From: Datura wrightii
Taxonomy: Eukaryota; Streptophyta; Magnoliopsida; Solanales; Solanaceae
Assembly (NCBI GenBank): GCA_035772735.1
Contig: JASDFA010000019.1
Coordinates: 92,192,001 to 92,256,000 of the forward strand
Direction: 5' to 3'
DNA length: 64,000 nucleotides
The notes beneath the pieces were generated by a model that was not told where the DNA came from, searched no databases, and saw nothing but the letters and a program-made list of their open reading frames with translations. Positions within the stretch are counted from its first letter, which is position 1. Every line of letters starts with the position of its first letter. The position numbers and the translations under genes are program-made. Positions 45,481 to 56,920 of this stretch are shown one piece after another.

Positions 45481-47516
45481 TGAGTTTCGAACCCCACCGG
45501 ATAAATGGGTCGTTCCTGGACCTGGAAAATCATTAGAATTCTCAACTAATCCATTGATGCTGACTGTATCGAAAACAACTTCTTGGCATTTTGATGCAAC
45601 CACGTACTCCTGGGTCCCTAATCCCAATCACTAATTCTCTTAGGAAGTCCCCTTTAACTTGTTGTGTTTTCTTTTTTCCATTGGGGGCAATGTATTTGAA
45701 GTGGGGGAGGGGAGTGTATATCTTATTCGGGGAGGGAGGGGGGGAGACTAAACTGTGATGCAAAATAATGAAATGAATGATTTCTGAATGTTAGTGCTGA
45801 AAAATGAGTCCTTGCTTCGAATTGTCAAATGTTGTTTTGTGACCCAGACTCTTTTGTTTGCCTATGTAAATAGTAGAATAGTAATCAAACTCCAAGGGTT
45901 TTATTCATACCACGGTTCTTTTCCAAGGAGCATTTTTTTCCTTTGTTGTTGAACTGGGTTGACACTTCCCGATGATATATTGTTAGGCGGCTCTCTTGAG
46001 GAAAAATGTCATGTCTTTCTTGAGTCCTTTATGGAGCTGTTTTGAGAGGTATCACAAAAAAATTTGAAAAAAGAGGCATTTGAAATGAGAAATTTAGCAC
46101 TCTTTTTTCATACATTATAGATTACTTGTTTGTCTTATGAATTCGCATGCTCTAATTTCTTGAATCAATATCTTGTGATGATAATGACTTTGTGGAATTT
46201 TTGAGTGTGATGCCTTGTGTGGTAAGGATCTTTGTGAAACTCGTGCATAACCTTTTTCTAGAACTTTCACTAAGTGTGACTCAAGGCAAAATACTAAATG
46301 TAGCTGCACTTAGAACATGACTTTAGGCTTTCATTTGACCAGTCACTCTACCCAAAATGGCCTTTGAAAATATCTTCTATTACTAGCCAATGTTGAGCCT
46401 TTTTAACTATTTATTTTTTAAAACCGTATTACAAGCCGATGTCCCTTTTTGATCCCCTCTTCTTGACACCCATCCTCCCTAATTTCTAGTGGTGAGCGAA
46501 TGAAAAAAAAAAGGGGGTTGTAGACTCAAAGGCCTAGGGAGAGATAAAGAAATCTGTGAGTAAGAGGCAAAGAGCCTATGTTTTGGGTTTTTCAAGAAAG
46601 GGGGATATATAAGAAACATAAATTTGAGGTAGCACCAAATTGTGAGAAAAAGAATGAAATGATCAGCTAAGGAACCTTAAGATACCAAAAGAGAAAAGAG
46701 AAAATGGAATGGTGTTACCTATTGATTAGACAAGGCTTAATCAGATAGCTAAAGGAGCTACAAGGAAGATCTTTGAACAATAAATGACAAAAATGGTTGT
46801 AAATAGAGGAATATGGTGGAGCGATATAAAAAATTAGATGGGAAGGTTGAATTGCTAACATAAAGGCATTAGGGAGGATCTAGTCACTAGAGCCAAATAA
46901 TTATCTTACCATTACCCCTAGCCTTCATCATGACCCGCAAGTCCTAATTGATTTTGAGTGTAGTTGCTCTACATTAGTGGAGAATTACACGAAGGGTAAC
47001 CTATGAGTCGAGCTGTGTGCATGAAGATTTCTTTTGGGAGAGTGAGTGTGACCATCTTTTTTTAAAATCCCCTGTGTGTGCATTAATTCATGATAAAAAA
47101 AAGGAATTCTCTCCTTGCTGAGTGGCATCATTCCTTTTGAGGACACACTTGCATTAAGCTAAAGGTGTGATTGAGGCATGAGTAATGCGAGCTCTAAGGC
47201 AAGCTTTAAATGTGCAGTGATTATGAATTGAAATGCTATGTGTATTTCATTGGATAAGCCATGCCCTTTTTTTTGCAAAATAAAAGTATTTGTGAATCAT
47301 GCCCTTGAATTGTGGTGACCTCTTGAAATATTTTCATATATTTTTCTTTGATTTCTCTAGGGAACTTGCTTCTCTTTTTCGGTGAGTTAGTGAACATTTT
47401 TTGGGTTGTCGTGGATTAAGTGTTCATTAGTGTCTAAACTCTTATGGAGTGTCATGTTTCTTAACTGATAAGAATTGCATTACTTGAGGACAAGCAATAG
47501 TTCAAGTTTGGAGGTT
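45481..47516 (+). other. Athila 3' spacer with purine tracts
   Basis: Long non-coding spacer before the 3' LTR, common in Athila elements. It contains two G-rich purine stretches (about 45702-45712 and 45728-45748) that might be internal polypurine tracts. The terminal tract TTTGGAGGTT lies directly before the LTR (47507-47516). I see no protein-like frame. Confidence 0.6.
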
Positions 47517-49067
47517 TGATGAGTTGATAATTTACCAATCATTAGGCTGTTGAGCATGAGCTTTAGCTTAGTTTTCAAGTCATTTAGATAAATCTTATGT
47601 CATTTTTGCCTTTATAGTGTAGGTATCTAAGTTGAAGAGGAAGAGCAAGAAGTGAGTAAAAAAAATGAAATAAGGTGAAAATCAGCGCTCCACCGGAGGA
47701 CACCAACAAAATACCGATCAAATGCAAATGACCACTGACTTGAGGATAATATGCAACCGGCGGCCATGGACATAAACTGGCGACACGCCGTTAAATCACC
47801 CACAGGTGCTTGCATTTTCTAGACTGAGGAGTAAATGAATCAGCGGATCATAGATGAAGGCTGGTGAACCGTCGAAGGTGTCATCGAATGGTCCTCGAGA
47901 ATCACTAGATGTGCAGTAAATGATAGACGACGGCTCACGAAATGCAACTGGTGAACCGCCGACTCTCCCATAAGTGACAAAATGCCTGAACAGGGGCAAT
48001 TACGTCCAACACTAGAAAAAGAGGAGATTGATTTTCCTATTTTTGTATATAGTCTAGAAGAAAGTACCCAGTACACAACTTATATACTTTTTAGCTTTTT
48101 GAACACTCCTTTTGCCTTGAAAAGAGAAGAACTCCATTGCAGGAGATTGTTGAATATTGCTTTTCCCATTTTCTTCTTCTTCCATTAGCAAGGTATAATC
48201 ATTATTGCAAATTTATTTTAAGTTTGATTTTGCTTTCTCTTACTAATGAAATCATGGAGTTTATTGATTAATATACTCTTTAGTTTCTTAATCATGAGTA
48301 GCTAAATCATCAACTAAAGGTGTGAGATGATGATTGCTTAATTAGATTGGGTAATGCTAGATTTATTTTAATATTGCTTAATTAGTATAAATTTATTGAG
48401 TTCTCTCGAATTTGTAATTGATGATCCACAGTTTCAAATATGGGTTTACTTTTCTTATTTGATTTTAACTTGAAAAAGAACAATTCAAGTGTTGGGAGAG
48501 AATTTGATGGTGAGAATGGATGTGATTTTATGGAGTTGGGCTAGAAATAGCTAAAACCCATGTTCATAATCCTATTAGTAGTTAATGGCTAGAAATAACC
48601 CAGCTGTTAAGCCAAACTCTATTGGGCTGACTGAATTATATCTTGAGGCTTGATAGGACTCAAGAAAAAGGAATCCATGAGGTTGAAAAATATAGGGTCA
48701 TCTCGTCCAAAGTTATTTACACTTATTCACAATGATTTGATGAGCTAGCATAACCTTATTTGATTAGCGCCCCATCTACACCACATCTCTAGTCTTCTCT
48801 CATTATTGTCTATCAATTTTAGTTATTTTGCTTCTTTGGCAAGCTTTTTTAAAATCCAAAATATTGTTCACTTCATTTTTTTCCAAAAAGTTTATTGTTT
48901 TATTTTTCTTAATTGGTGCGAGTTAATTCAAATTTCCTAAAAAAACTCTTGCGTAAATTATTTACTAGTCTCTGTGGGATTCGACCCCAACATCCATCAG
49001 AAATATTTATTTTGATACAACGATCACTTATACTTCTCTAAACGATGAGTGTATTTGAGCGTTATCA
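47517..49067 (+). repeat. 3' LTR of the Athila element (about 1.55 kb)
   Basis: Opens TGATGAGTTGATAATT after TTTGGAGGTT and closes GCGTTATCA. The part from 47888 is collinear with the 5' LTR. The unmatched first part holds GC-rich words (CACCGGAGG, ACCGGCGGCC, GGCGACACGCCG, GTGAACCGTCG). The next bases, GAGAA, belong to the interrupted Tekay LTR. Confidence 0.87.
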
Positions 49068-49476
49068 GAGAAGAGGTCACTGCTCTGGAGAAAATTTCTG
49101 TTCTCTAGCCCTTCTGATCGTGTTAGGAAATAAAGGGGTAAAACCCCCAAAAATTCCACTTAAACCCACTTTCTAATCCCCTCATCCACTGCATCGGTCG
49201 CATTTCTGCTACAGCGAACACGCTTCAGCGGCCAGAGCACCGCTGCGGCAGTTTCAGTGGTTACTTTCCAAATTCATCATGGAGGGACTCCGATAGTTAC
49301 CAAACGTCTCGATGCAGCAGGAATTTTACTTCTGCAATGATCCCCCGAACCAGTAGCTATCTAAATTTGATCAGTTTTATACTTAGATTATTTCGCATAT
49401 TTTTCTATCCTTCTCTTAGCCTATTTCTAGCGCTCTAAGTTCAATCCTTTCCATAATGACATGCGGTTCATTACTC
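49068..49476 (-). repeat. Tekay solo LTR, 5' portion
   Basis: Reverse of about 52712-53230 of the Tekay LTR. On the minus strand it starts AGTAATGAACCGC, matching TGTAACGATATG with a changed first base. The shared words include the CACTGCAGC-type palindromes near 49190-49250. Together with 33174-34805 it makes one LTR lacking about 320 bp. CTTGA (49477-49481) follows, repeating the CTTGA at 33169-33173, so the pair is a solo LTR with its target duplication. Confidence 0.8.
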
Positions 49477-49481
49477 TTGAT

Positions 49482-50292
49482 ATAAGAAGTAATTAATGCA
49501 TCACATTAACAACAACGCTCTTTCCACTAGGAGCCCGTCTAAAATGAGCTCGTACACAAGATTTACAAGGTTCTAATCGACTTCATCCTTATAGATAATA
49601 TACCATCATTTTCACAATTATCAAGTCTCCTCAACGACAACCCTAACTTTGACACCAACTTCTTTGTCTTATAAATATTATCAGGTATCTCTAGATTCGG
49701 GTCAACTAATTCATGCATAAGGTCAATCACAGAGTCTATTGGCCCTTGAGAAATATATATGAATCTAATTTGATACTTAATAACTTAACAACAATAGACA
49801 ACTGGGAGTGTGGACTCCCATCATATAAAGGTCAACTAGGAAAACTTTTAACTGTTTAAAGAAAAGTCTAGTTTTATCATTGAAAGCTTCTTCAATATAG
49901 TCATCGAATTCAAAATCAAAATGAAACTCATAAGTATCTTGAACCAATTTTGCATTCTATAATTTTGGACATTAGGTTCCACTGACCTACTACTTTCACT
50001 AACGACAAAGTTTTGAAATCTATCAAAACTACTATCAATTTCTCCATGACTAGTCCACTCTTTTTAATACTTTTAAACCTCTTATGATCGAGATAAAGCT
50101 TAGCAATATTTAGTGCAAAGTATTTTCTATATTGACATAACTCGAAAGGACACTTAATCAAACCATCAAGTTGAAAAGATTATAGTGTCATTGCATAGTT
50201 CATAAAATCAACGACACCTTCTACAAATTCATCACTCATTCCTACTCGACAAATATTATTCCTACGATACATCCAACCATAATATTCCGTCT
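49482..50292 (-). pseudogene. TNP2 transposase of CACTA-1, N-terminal part
   Basis: Minus-strand counterpart of the CACTA-2 transposase start but clearly diverged: YYGWMYRRNNICRVGMSDEF, then LIKCPFELCQYRKYFALNIA and LYLDHKRF. The middle is heavily decayed, and CKSCVRAHFRRAPSGKSVVV (about 49560-49500) leads to LLLISR at the insertion point. The protein resumes at 33168 with VKRFYISNS, so the Tekay LTR entered exactly between these codons. There are several stops. Confidence 0.72.
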
Positions 50293-51469
50293 ACACAAAA
50301 AAAAAATACAAAAATTGATTTTAAAAAAAACACTACATTAAGTAATATTTTCATATTTACTAGTATTGTTGAATTTGAAATTTAATACTTAATTTAATTA
50401 TAATATTATTTTAATTTAATTCAAGTTTCAACATAAGACTCAAGTCTTATTTCAATTCACTTTGATTTAATATTTAATTTATTTTAATACAAGGTTCAAT
50501 ATAATATAAAATTGAGTTCAATTCAAATCTCAATGATCAATTAGAAGGATCAATTTAAGATCCAAAGTTTATTTTTATGTTGAAAATTCAATTAAAAGTT
50601 GTACCACTAACGTAAGTTGTAACTAATAAGTTCAACAAGATTTAATTTCAATACAACAGTTCAACTATCAATTCAATAATGACACTACCAAATTTAAGTT
50701 TTACAACCAATGTAACTAAGTTCGAAACTTAATATTATAATATTAGTTTAATTTAATTCAAGTTTCAACATAAGATTTGTCTTATTTCGATTCATTTTGA
50801 TTTTATATTTAAAATACAAGGTACAATATAATATAAATTTGAGTTCAATTCAAATTTCAATGATCAATTAGAAGGTTTAATTCAAGATTCAAACCTCATT
50901 CTTATGTTGAAAATTCAATTCAATGTTATACAACCAATGTAACTAATAAGTTCCATAAGATTTAGTTTCAATTCAACAATTCAACTATCAATTTAATAAT
51001 AAAACTATCAAATTTAAGTTTTACAACCAGTAACTAAGTTCGACAAGAATATTTAACAACAATTCCTATATATAATATAATTACTCCAACTAAACCCTAA
51101 ACTAAATTACTCTAAATGCTAAAATTGAACAATAATTAAGATTATAATAACTGTAGTTATACAATTAATACAAGTAACAAGATTAACCAAGAGATTGACA
51201 AAAAAAAAAAAAACACATACCTGGGCGCCGGAGATGTGATCACTGGTGGGACTAGAGGCGGCTAGTGGAGTAGCGGGTTGATGGAGATTGGTAGTGATGG
51301 ACTGCTGGAGCGACATCAGTGTCGGCAATCGAGTGAGAGAGGGAGAAAGAGAGAGATGAGGGTACAGGAGGGTTTTGAGAGAAAGAGAGAGGGAAGAATG
51401 AGCAAATGGTTAAACAAATGATTGAGATGTAATTTTTGCTAGAAAAATCAACCTTAGGGAATGTAATGT
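50293..51469 (-). other. CACTA-1 leader region
   Basis: AT-rich sequence containing two copies of a unit of about 400 bp (from about 50395 and about 50735) with shared phrases such as TTTAATTTAATTCAAGTTTC, GATCAATTAGAAGG and GTTGAAAATTCAATT. It ends in a GC-richer patch (51215-51335) and a long GAGAGA-rich purine run (51330-51395; CT-rich on the coding strand). The CACTA-2 leader has the same kind of GC-rich and GAGA-rich patch, so this is probably the promoter and 5' untranslated exon. Confidence 0.5.
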
Positions 51470-51970
51470 TTGTTAAAAAAATCGACCTTAGGGCTCGAGG
51501 TCAGTATTTTAAAAAATTAAGTTGACTCCTAATTTGAGTAAACACGAGATCATTTTTTTTTAAAAAAATGAAGTTGACTCTAGTTTTGACTAAATTGCAA
51601 CCTCACGAGGTCGCTACAATTAATTATTATATTTTTTATTTTAAGAAATATCGACCTTGTGAGGTCGCTATTAATAAAAAATTAAATGTTTTTAATTATT
51701 TATTCCGACCTCATGAGATCGCTTTCTATAAATTTTTTAATATTTATAGACCTCATGTTTATATTTTTTAAAAAAAATTTAATTCCAACCTCATGAGGTC
51801 TGTATTCTAATTTTACAATTTTTAATCATTTAACCAACTTCATGAGATCTATTTTTTAAAAGAAAACTAAAAAAATTAGATGAGAATAGCGACCTTAGTA
51901 GTTCACCTTTTTGGACTTATTTCTTAGACATGATCTTTTTAGGTCGGTTTTAACATATTTTTTAGTAGTA
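51470..51970. repeat. Right subterminal palindromic repeats of CACTA-1
   Basis: About nine copies of the same motif as at the left end, for example AACCTCACGAGGTCGC near 51600, CGACCTTGTGAGGTCGC near 51650, CGACCTCATGAGATCGC near 51705, and CCAACCTCATGAGGTCTG near 51786. The outermost copies are more degenerate. The shared motif at both ends supports a single element across the nested insertions. Confidence 0.8.
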
Positions 51971-52711
51971 AACATTTTTTAAATTTTGATTAGATGAACT
52001 TGTTAAAATAAATGTGGTTAGATCCAAACCATGATAAATTTTGTGTGTACTAGTATAAAAATTAATATTTGAGTGTGTATTAAGTATACAAAGATTGGAG
52101 TTTAAAAAGAATTAAAGAGGATCTAAGTTTGACTTGAAGCATGAACATAAATTCGCGATATTAACTGGACAACTTTTAGGATCTGACTTCATATAATTCA
52201 TACACCAATCACTATTTCAATTATATAAAATATACGTTATATTGACACCAAATAATTATTAAAAATCACTAGATTATGAAATATTCATTCAACACCAATT
52301 GAGATGAAGCTTTGAAATTTCTTCAAAAAAGGTAAGTCCTTCACTTACTAATGGATTATATAGAGTTGTTATTGGATTGTTAAACATTGATGGTCTTTAA
52401 AAACATAAAATAAGATTGATTTAGATGCGCTCTGTTAAAGACAAAACCTCTAGTATTTTTTTTCTGTAGATTTTTCTTCCGATCAGCCATATTGAATTGA
52501 CATTTCTCACTAATTTAACCATTGGATCAAGCTCAAATTTTGACTGAGTATTTAAGATATACATGTCTCAAGTTTCAAAATGGAGATTATATTTGGAGGT
52601 CTTTAACACCGTGTTTTGAGGTGAGAATATTAGCTACAAATTTGGTGAATACATATATATATTATAGATTGTTCGAATTCTAATTGGATAGAAATTTTTG
52701 TAGAAACTTTA
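51971..52711. other. Unclassified DNA between CACTA-1 and Tekay B
   Basis: No coding region and no repeat border recognised. Moderately AT-rich. The last five bases, CTTTA (52707-52711), would be the left half of the target duplication of the next element; the right half lies beyond the window. Confidence 0.5.
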
Positions 52712-55243
52712 TGTAACGATATGTCCGTCGTTACGGGAGAAAATAAGTTCGGAACACCCTTTTTTTTCTAGGTTATTGGTGGAAAGGTATGGGTAAGTGT
52801 TAGTTAAAACTTGAGATTGAGCAATGACCTATGTGCAAGGAATAGGAGTTACTGGTTACCGGGGACCACTGCAGAGTAGGAAAAACTGCTACAATGAGAC
52901 CGTTAGCACAGTCAAAGGTCGTCATAATGAACCAGGAGAGTAACTATTGGATCCACCATGGCAGTGCTCTGACCTCCACAGCGGATCTGCTGCAGTGGAA
53001 ATGTGACCACTGCAGCAGACGATGGGAGACAGTAAGTGCGTTTTAAGTGGGATTTCAGAGGTTCACCCAATTATTCTAAGGCACAAACTGTTAGAAGCTA
53101 AAGAGTGATTTTCCCAAAGGTATAGCGATTCTCCTTCCAAGGTAAGAATTTTGGTTTATTCCCTCTATTTTTGACTCCCTAACCCCATTGAATCAAGGGG
53201 AGACCTCTGATGGTGGAATTCCTAGTTGAAGAATCCTAGAATGGTAAAATTAGGGCTGATTGATGGAGAACTAGTGGGTGTTGGTCCGTAGATCTAGAGG
53301 GGAGTAATGAGCACTTCTTAAGGAATGGTGAATGCATATGCACAAGGGTAGGGTAATTGAGACCTGCAGTTTAATAAAATAAGACTATTAGCCCTAGTAA
53401 CTCCTAATTAGGGGTTAAAGAATGGGAACTCCATCATTTGGAATAGGAATGATTGTTTTGTGAATAGAATTTGATGAATTCCTTGGTGGGTAGTGATTGA
53501 GATTGTCTTATCGGGCAGAATTGGGGAGCTTAAATTTTCTAGACTCTTATTTGAAGCGTAAGTAATAGATTACTCTGTAATTGTTATTGTAGATTTCTAA
53601 TATTCAGAGGCATTGAGCAAACGCAATGCTCCAATAGAGTAATCAGCATTCGAATCCTCCAATCAAGGTAGGTTATGGTTTAGAAGGAGTTAGACTTTAT
53701 ATAATGACATGTATGTGTGTGGAATGATAATGTGTTGGATTGGTCCCCAGACACTATTTGTTGTTAATTATTCACCTGTTCAGTTCAATTGTTGAAGTGA
53801 ATCTGATATAATGTTGTTACTTATGTGATGCGAAATTAGATGTTTGAGATGTTATATGTGTTCGTTCGTATTGTCATAAAAGTGAATGATGAATTGAACA
53901 GATAAACAAGTTGAGGGAGGTAAGATGAGGCCTCCTAAGGTCATGTCAATTGACTTAGTGGCAAAGTACCGAATTATAAGAATGAAAGTGGATAACATAT
54001 TTGTACTGAGATGAGTGGCTCGTTCCTAAGGGGAGCATCTGGGCGAGCGATTATAATAGAGCGGTTCATTTTCAAGTGAATCATCTGGACAAGTAGATGA
54101 GTGGGAGCGGGTACCACGGCGGTACAATACATGAATTTCTAGAGTCCCCTGCAGGTCATGACTGGAAGCGCAGAAATAAGACCCTCTGGCATATATGTAC
54201 ACTGATGTTCAGTTTTGAGTGTTTATGCTTATGTGACGGAAGCGTGTGCCCGATGCATCATCAATTGTTATAATATCAAATAGAATTTGAAGAATATAGA
54301 TTGATTCGAATATGTGAGAACCTGAACGAAACTGAATTTCTTGTTGTATAGTTTATGTTTTAGGAATGTTGATGTATTTATGATGATTTGTCTTTACTTG
54401 TAAAGTCACATAAGAGTTCGTAATGAGTTGAGGGATTGATTATGAGGTGTTCATTGGATACTCTATGTGGTTAGTGGTACACTACTTGTTGGATCTACGG
54501 CTATGTATAACATGTGTGGTCGTAATGAATTTAACGTAGAGAATGGTTAAAGGATAATTATAGGTGTTTAGTTAAGTCGAATTACTGCCAAGGTAGACCG
54601 ATGCAGTGGTATCCTTACCTCCTGGGCGAGACTATTGCAGTGGTCAAGTACCACTGCATCGAGTCCCAATTCAGTGAGCAGGCCAACCGAACACCTTCAC
54701 TGATTTCTTCTAGAATGAGTACTATTTAATGAATTTGATCTTTGGTAACTGCATATTGTTATTTCACTATATATGTGTTATTATTTAAGGTCAGCTGGTG
54801 AGACCTACCGGTACATTGTGTCATACTGATGCTACTCTTGCACTTTTTTTTGAGTGTAGACCTAAATTCAAGGAGTTCATCTTGACCCCATATGTAGAGC
54901 AACAACGAGAAAATGAAAGGTGAGTAGATCTGGATATGCTGCTACACTTTCACCGTAGAAGATGTCTTTTGACCAGACATTGATTTTGTTTTGGATTTTT
55001 CTTAATTTAGTCCTTTTTAGACTTGTTAGGTAGATTTCCATACGTAAAATGACTTTCAAGATTCTGGGGACCTAATAGACAATTTTATGTTATTTTCCTT
55101 CCATTTAGTTAAGGTTTTCACTATCTATCATTTATATGGTTTATCTGTATTATTTGAGAGATTCAGTAATTAGTTGGGTTTCATTAGTTCGCCCACCAGA
55201 GGAGATAGTGTGAGTGCCAATCACGGCCACTTGGGTCATGAAA
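52712..55243 (+). repeat. 5' LTR of Tekay element B (about 2.53 kb)
   Basis: Starts TGTAACGATATG and ends near GGGTCATGAAA (canonical TGACA decayed), four bases before the primer site. It contains CTGCTGCAGTGG (52987-52998) and CCACTGCAGCAG (53007-53018) with weaker variants to 54665, GGTAGGTTATGGTTT, GGGGAGCATCTGGGCGAGCG (about 54028) and the conserved block 54128-54200. No coding potential. Confidence 0.85.
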
Positions 55244-55247
55244 AAAT

Positions 55248-55259
55248 TGGTATCAGAGC
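55248..55259 (+). other. Primer-binding site of Tekay element B (tRNA-iMet)
   Basis: TGGTATCAGAGC, a perfect 12-base match to the complement of the initiator methionine tRNA 3' end, followed by CC. It fixes the LTR end and the orientation. Confidence 0.9.
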
Positions 55260-55447
55260 CCTAGGTTTGTTGATCTCATTGTACGAGGAAGATTCTAGTA
55301 GAGTCTCGCGGATCCGTGCGTAGACATATGTTACTTATCTTCGAAAGGCTACAGGACTTTAGGACAACTCCCTTATTTCTTTTCTTTTCATGCTACTACT
55401 TGATTTCAATTGGTATCTAACAACTTATCTATTTCTTTCTCTCACAG

Positions 55448-56920
55448 ATGGTGAGAACACGTGCAAATGGAATCAGAGAAGAAGCACCCGAGCCAGCAGT
55501 AGCAGCCGCAGTTCACGGCAGAGGACGCGGACGAGGTCGTGGGTGAAGGCCTACTGCTTTCAGAGGAGGGGCTCGTGCTCCTGCTCAGGAAAGGTATGAA
55601 TCTACAGTGCCTCTAGTAGCATTAAAGAGCGGCGCTGGAGGTGGAGGTACCGATGTAGGGAGAGGGTGCAACCTCTCTAGCATCTTCGGAGGTCCAAGCT
55701 CTGGTCCTAAATCTTCTGAGCGGCCTCGTGGGTAATGGAGTAGCACCAATGACTCCAGTAGGGAAATGCTTACGGATACATCATGCAACTTCTGTGGCTC
55801 CCTGTATAGATGATATTTTTGAGGCAGTGATAGTTTCGAGGCTAATGGCTGGATCGGTGATGACTGGGGAAGAGCATGAGTTGTTTTGTAGGTTCACAAA
55901 GATGAAGTCTCCCCCCTTCTACAACACTGAGGCTGAGGATGCTTATGAGTTCATTATTAGATTGCCATGAGAGGCTCCATAAAATAGGGGTAGTGGAGAA
56001 GTATGGGGTGGATGCCACCTTCAGCTGATGAGAGATGCTAAGCTCTGGCGGAGAGCATTTTTGGAGTGGCGACCAGTGGGATCACTACCACTTGGACTCA
56101 GTTCTACTCTACTTCTTGGAGAAATATGTGCCTCATACCCTATGAGATTGGAGTAAAAACAAGTTCATCACCATCGATTATGGGACCCTTTAACTGCAGT
56201 TTATGAGGCTTGATTTCACTCACTGTCTAGATATGCCCTGCCCTTATTGCCTCCGCAGAGGAGAGAATCATGCAGTTTGTTTAGGGACTGAATATGGGCC
56301 TTTTATTGTCAATGGTCTCAGCAGGTAAGACCTTTAAAAAAGTGGTAGAATTTTTGATGTGGAAGGAGTGAAGCAGGATGATTATGTGAGGAACGCCGAG
56401 AAGAAGGTTGGAAGGTGGGAACTTTTAGTAGTTCCTTTGCTAGGACTCCGGTTCCCTAGGGGCACTTAGGATGCCCTATTCAATTGGCTATGCTGGTTTC
56501 AGTCGGGAGTCCGCCAGGGACCATTCAATGGCCTTAGGTGCAGTTAGGGGTGCTTAGATAGTTCGCTCAAAATTTGGTATTCTCCCTATTTACTCCATTT
56601 CGACTTAGAAGCCAGTAATTGATAAGGTGTTTCATGAGTGTGGGGATTATGGAAACATTAGAAGATGGTTTCCAGGTTTGGTCAGGGGGGGGGGGCAGAT
56701 TGTTCCCCACCCAGCTCCTAAAGTTTCGGCCCCAGCCGGGAGAGGAGGTAGTGTATTCAGCAGGGATCGCCCATAGCTTGGCCGGGGCAGTCAACCAGTA
56801 ATTAGATGGGGTACCTAGCCTTGTAGAGGAGGTGTCCAGACAGGAAAGGATGGTAATTAGTCTGATGGAGGGGTTACACAGCCCAATAGCGGGAAGTCTC
56901 TAGTAGATAAGCAGACTTAT
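55448..56920 (+). pseudogene. Gag of Tekay element B
   Basis: Starts at ATG 55448 with MVRTRANGIREEAPEPA and an Arg/Gly-rich stretch (GRGRGRG), typical of the Tekay gag N-terminus, then a TGA. The capsid part reads MKSPPFYNTEAEDAYEFII (about 55902-55960), then in other frames AKLWRRAFLEWRP, FHSLSRYALPLLP and PLGLSS-like text, with many stops. The zinc knuckle near 56632-56675 is ruined: only ECG of the CCHC ligand pattern remains. A run of about eleven G follows at 56683. It cannot make a functional capsid. Confidence 0.78.

Larger units (their letters stand above)
37654..49067 (+). mobile_element. Athila-type Ty3-gypsy retrotransposon
   Basis: A 5' LTR (truncated), tRNA-Asp-type primer site, gag remnant, pol in the order RT, RNase H, integrase without chromodomain, an env-like ORF (44110-45480), a long spacer, a purine-rich stretch and a complete 3' LTR. 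The env-like ORF and the primer site TGGCGYCGTTGYYGGGGA-type are hallmarks of Athila. The 5' LTR lost its first 371 bp next to CACTA-2. GAGAA follows the 3' LTR; the matching left duplication is gone. The whole element sits inside the Tekay solo LTR. Confidence 0.88.
27655..51970 (-). mobile_element. CACTA transposon 1, split by nested insertions
   Basis: The left terminus CACTATTAAAAAATTG (27655) pairs imperfectly with the right terminus ending ATTTTTTAGTAGTA (51970). The flanking triplets are AAT and AAC, so the 3-bp duplication is nearly kept. Both ends carry many copies of a palindromic subterminal motif. On the minus strand the element encodes a TNP2-type transposase (N-terminus 50292-49482, continuing 33168-30405) and a TNPA-like protein (about 30290-28390). 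Removing the insertion at 33174-49481 leaves about 8 kb, a normal size for a coding CACTA. All ORFs are broken. Confidence 0.8.

Noticed and set aside
14122..55259. tRNA genes suggested by GGTATCAGAGC sequences
   Set aside because: They are primer-binding sites next to LTR ends; no cloverleaf or box A/B promoter surrounds them.
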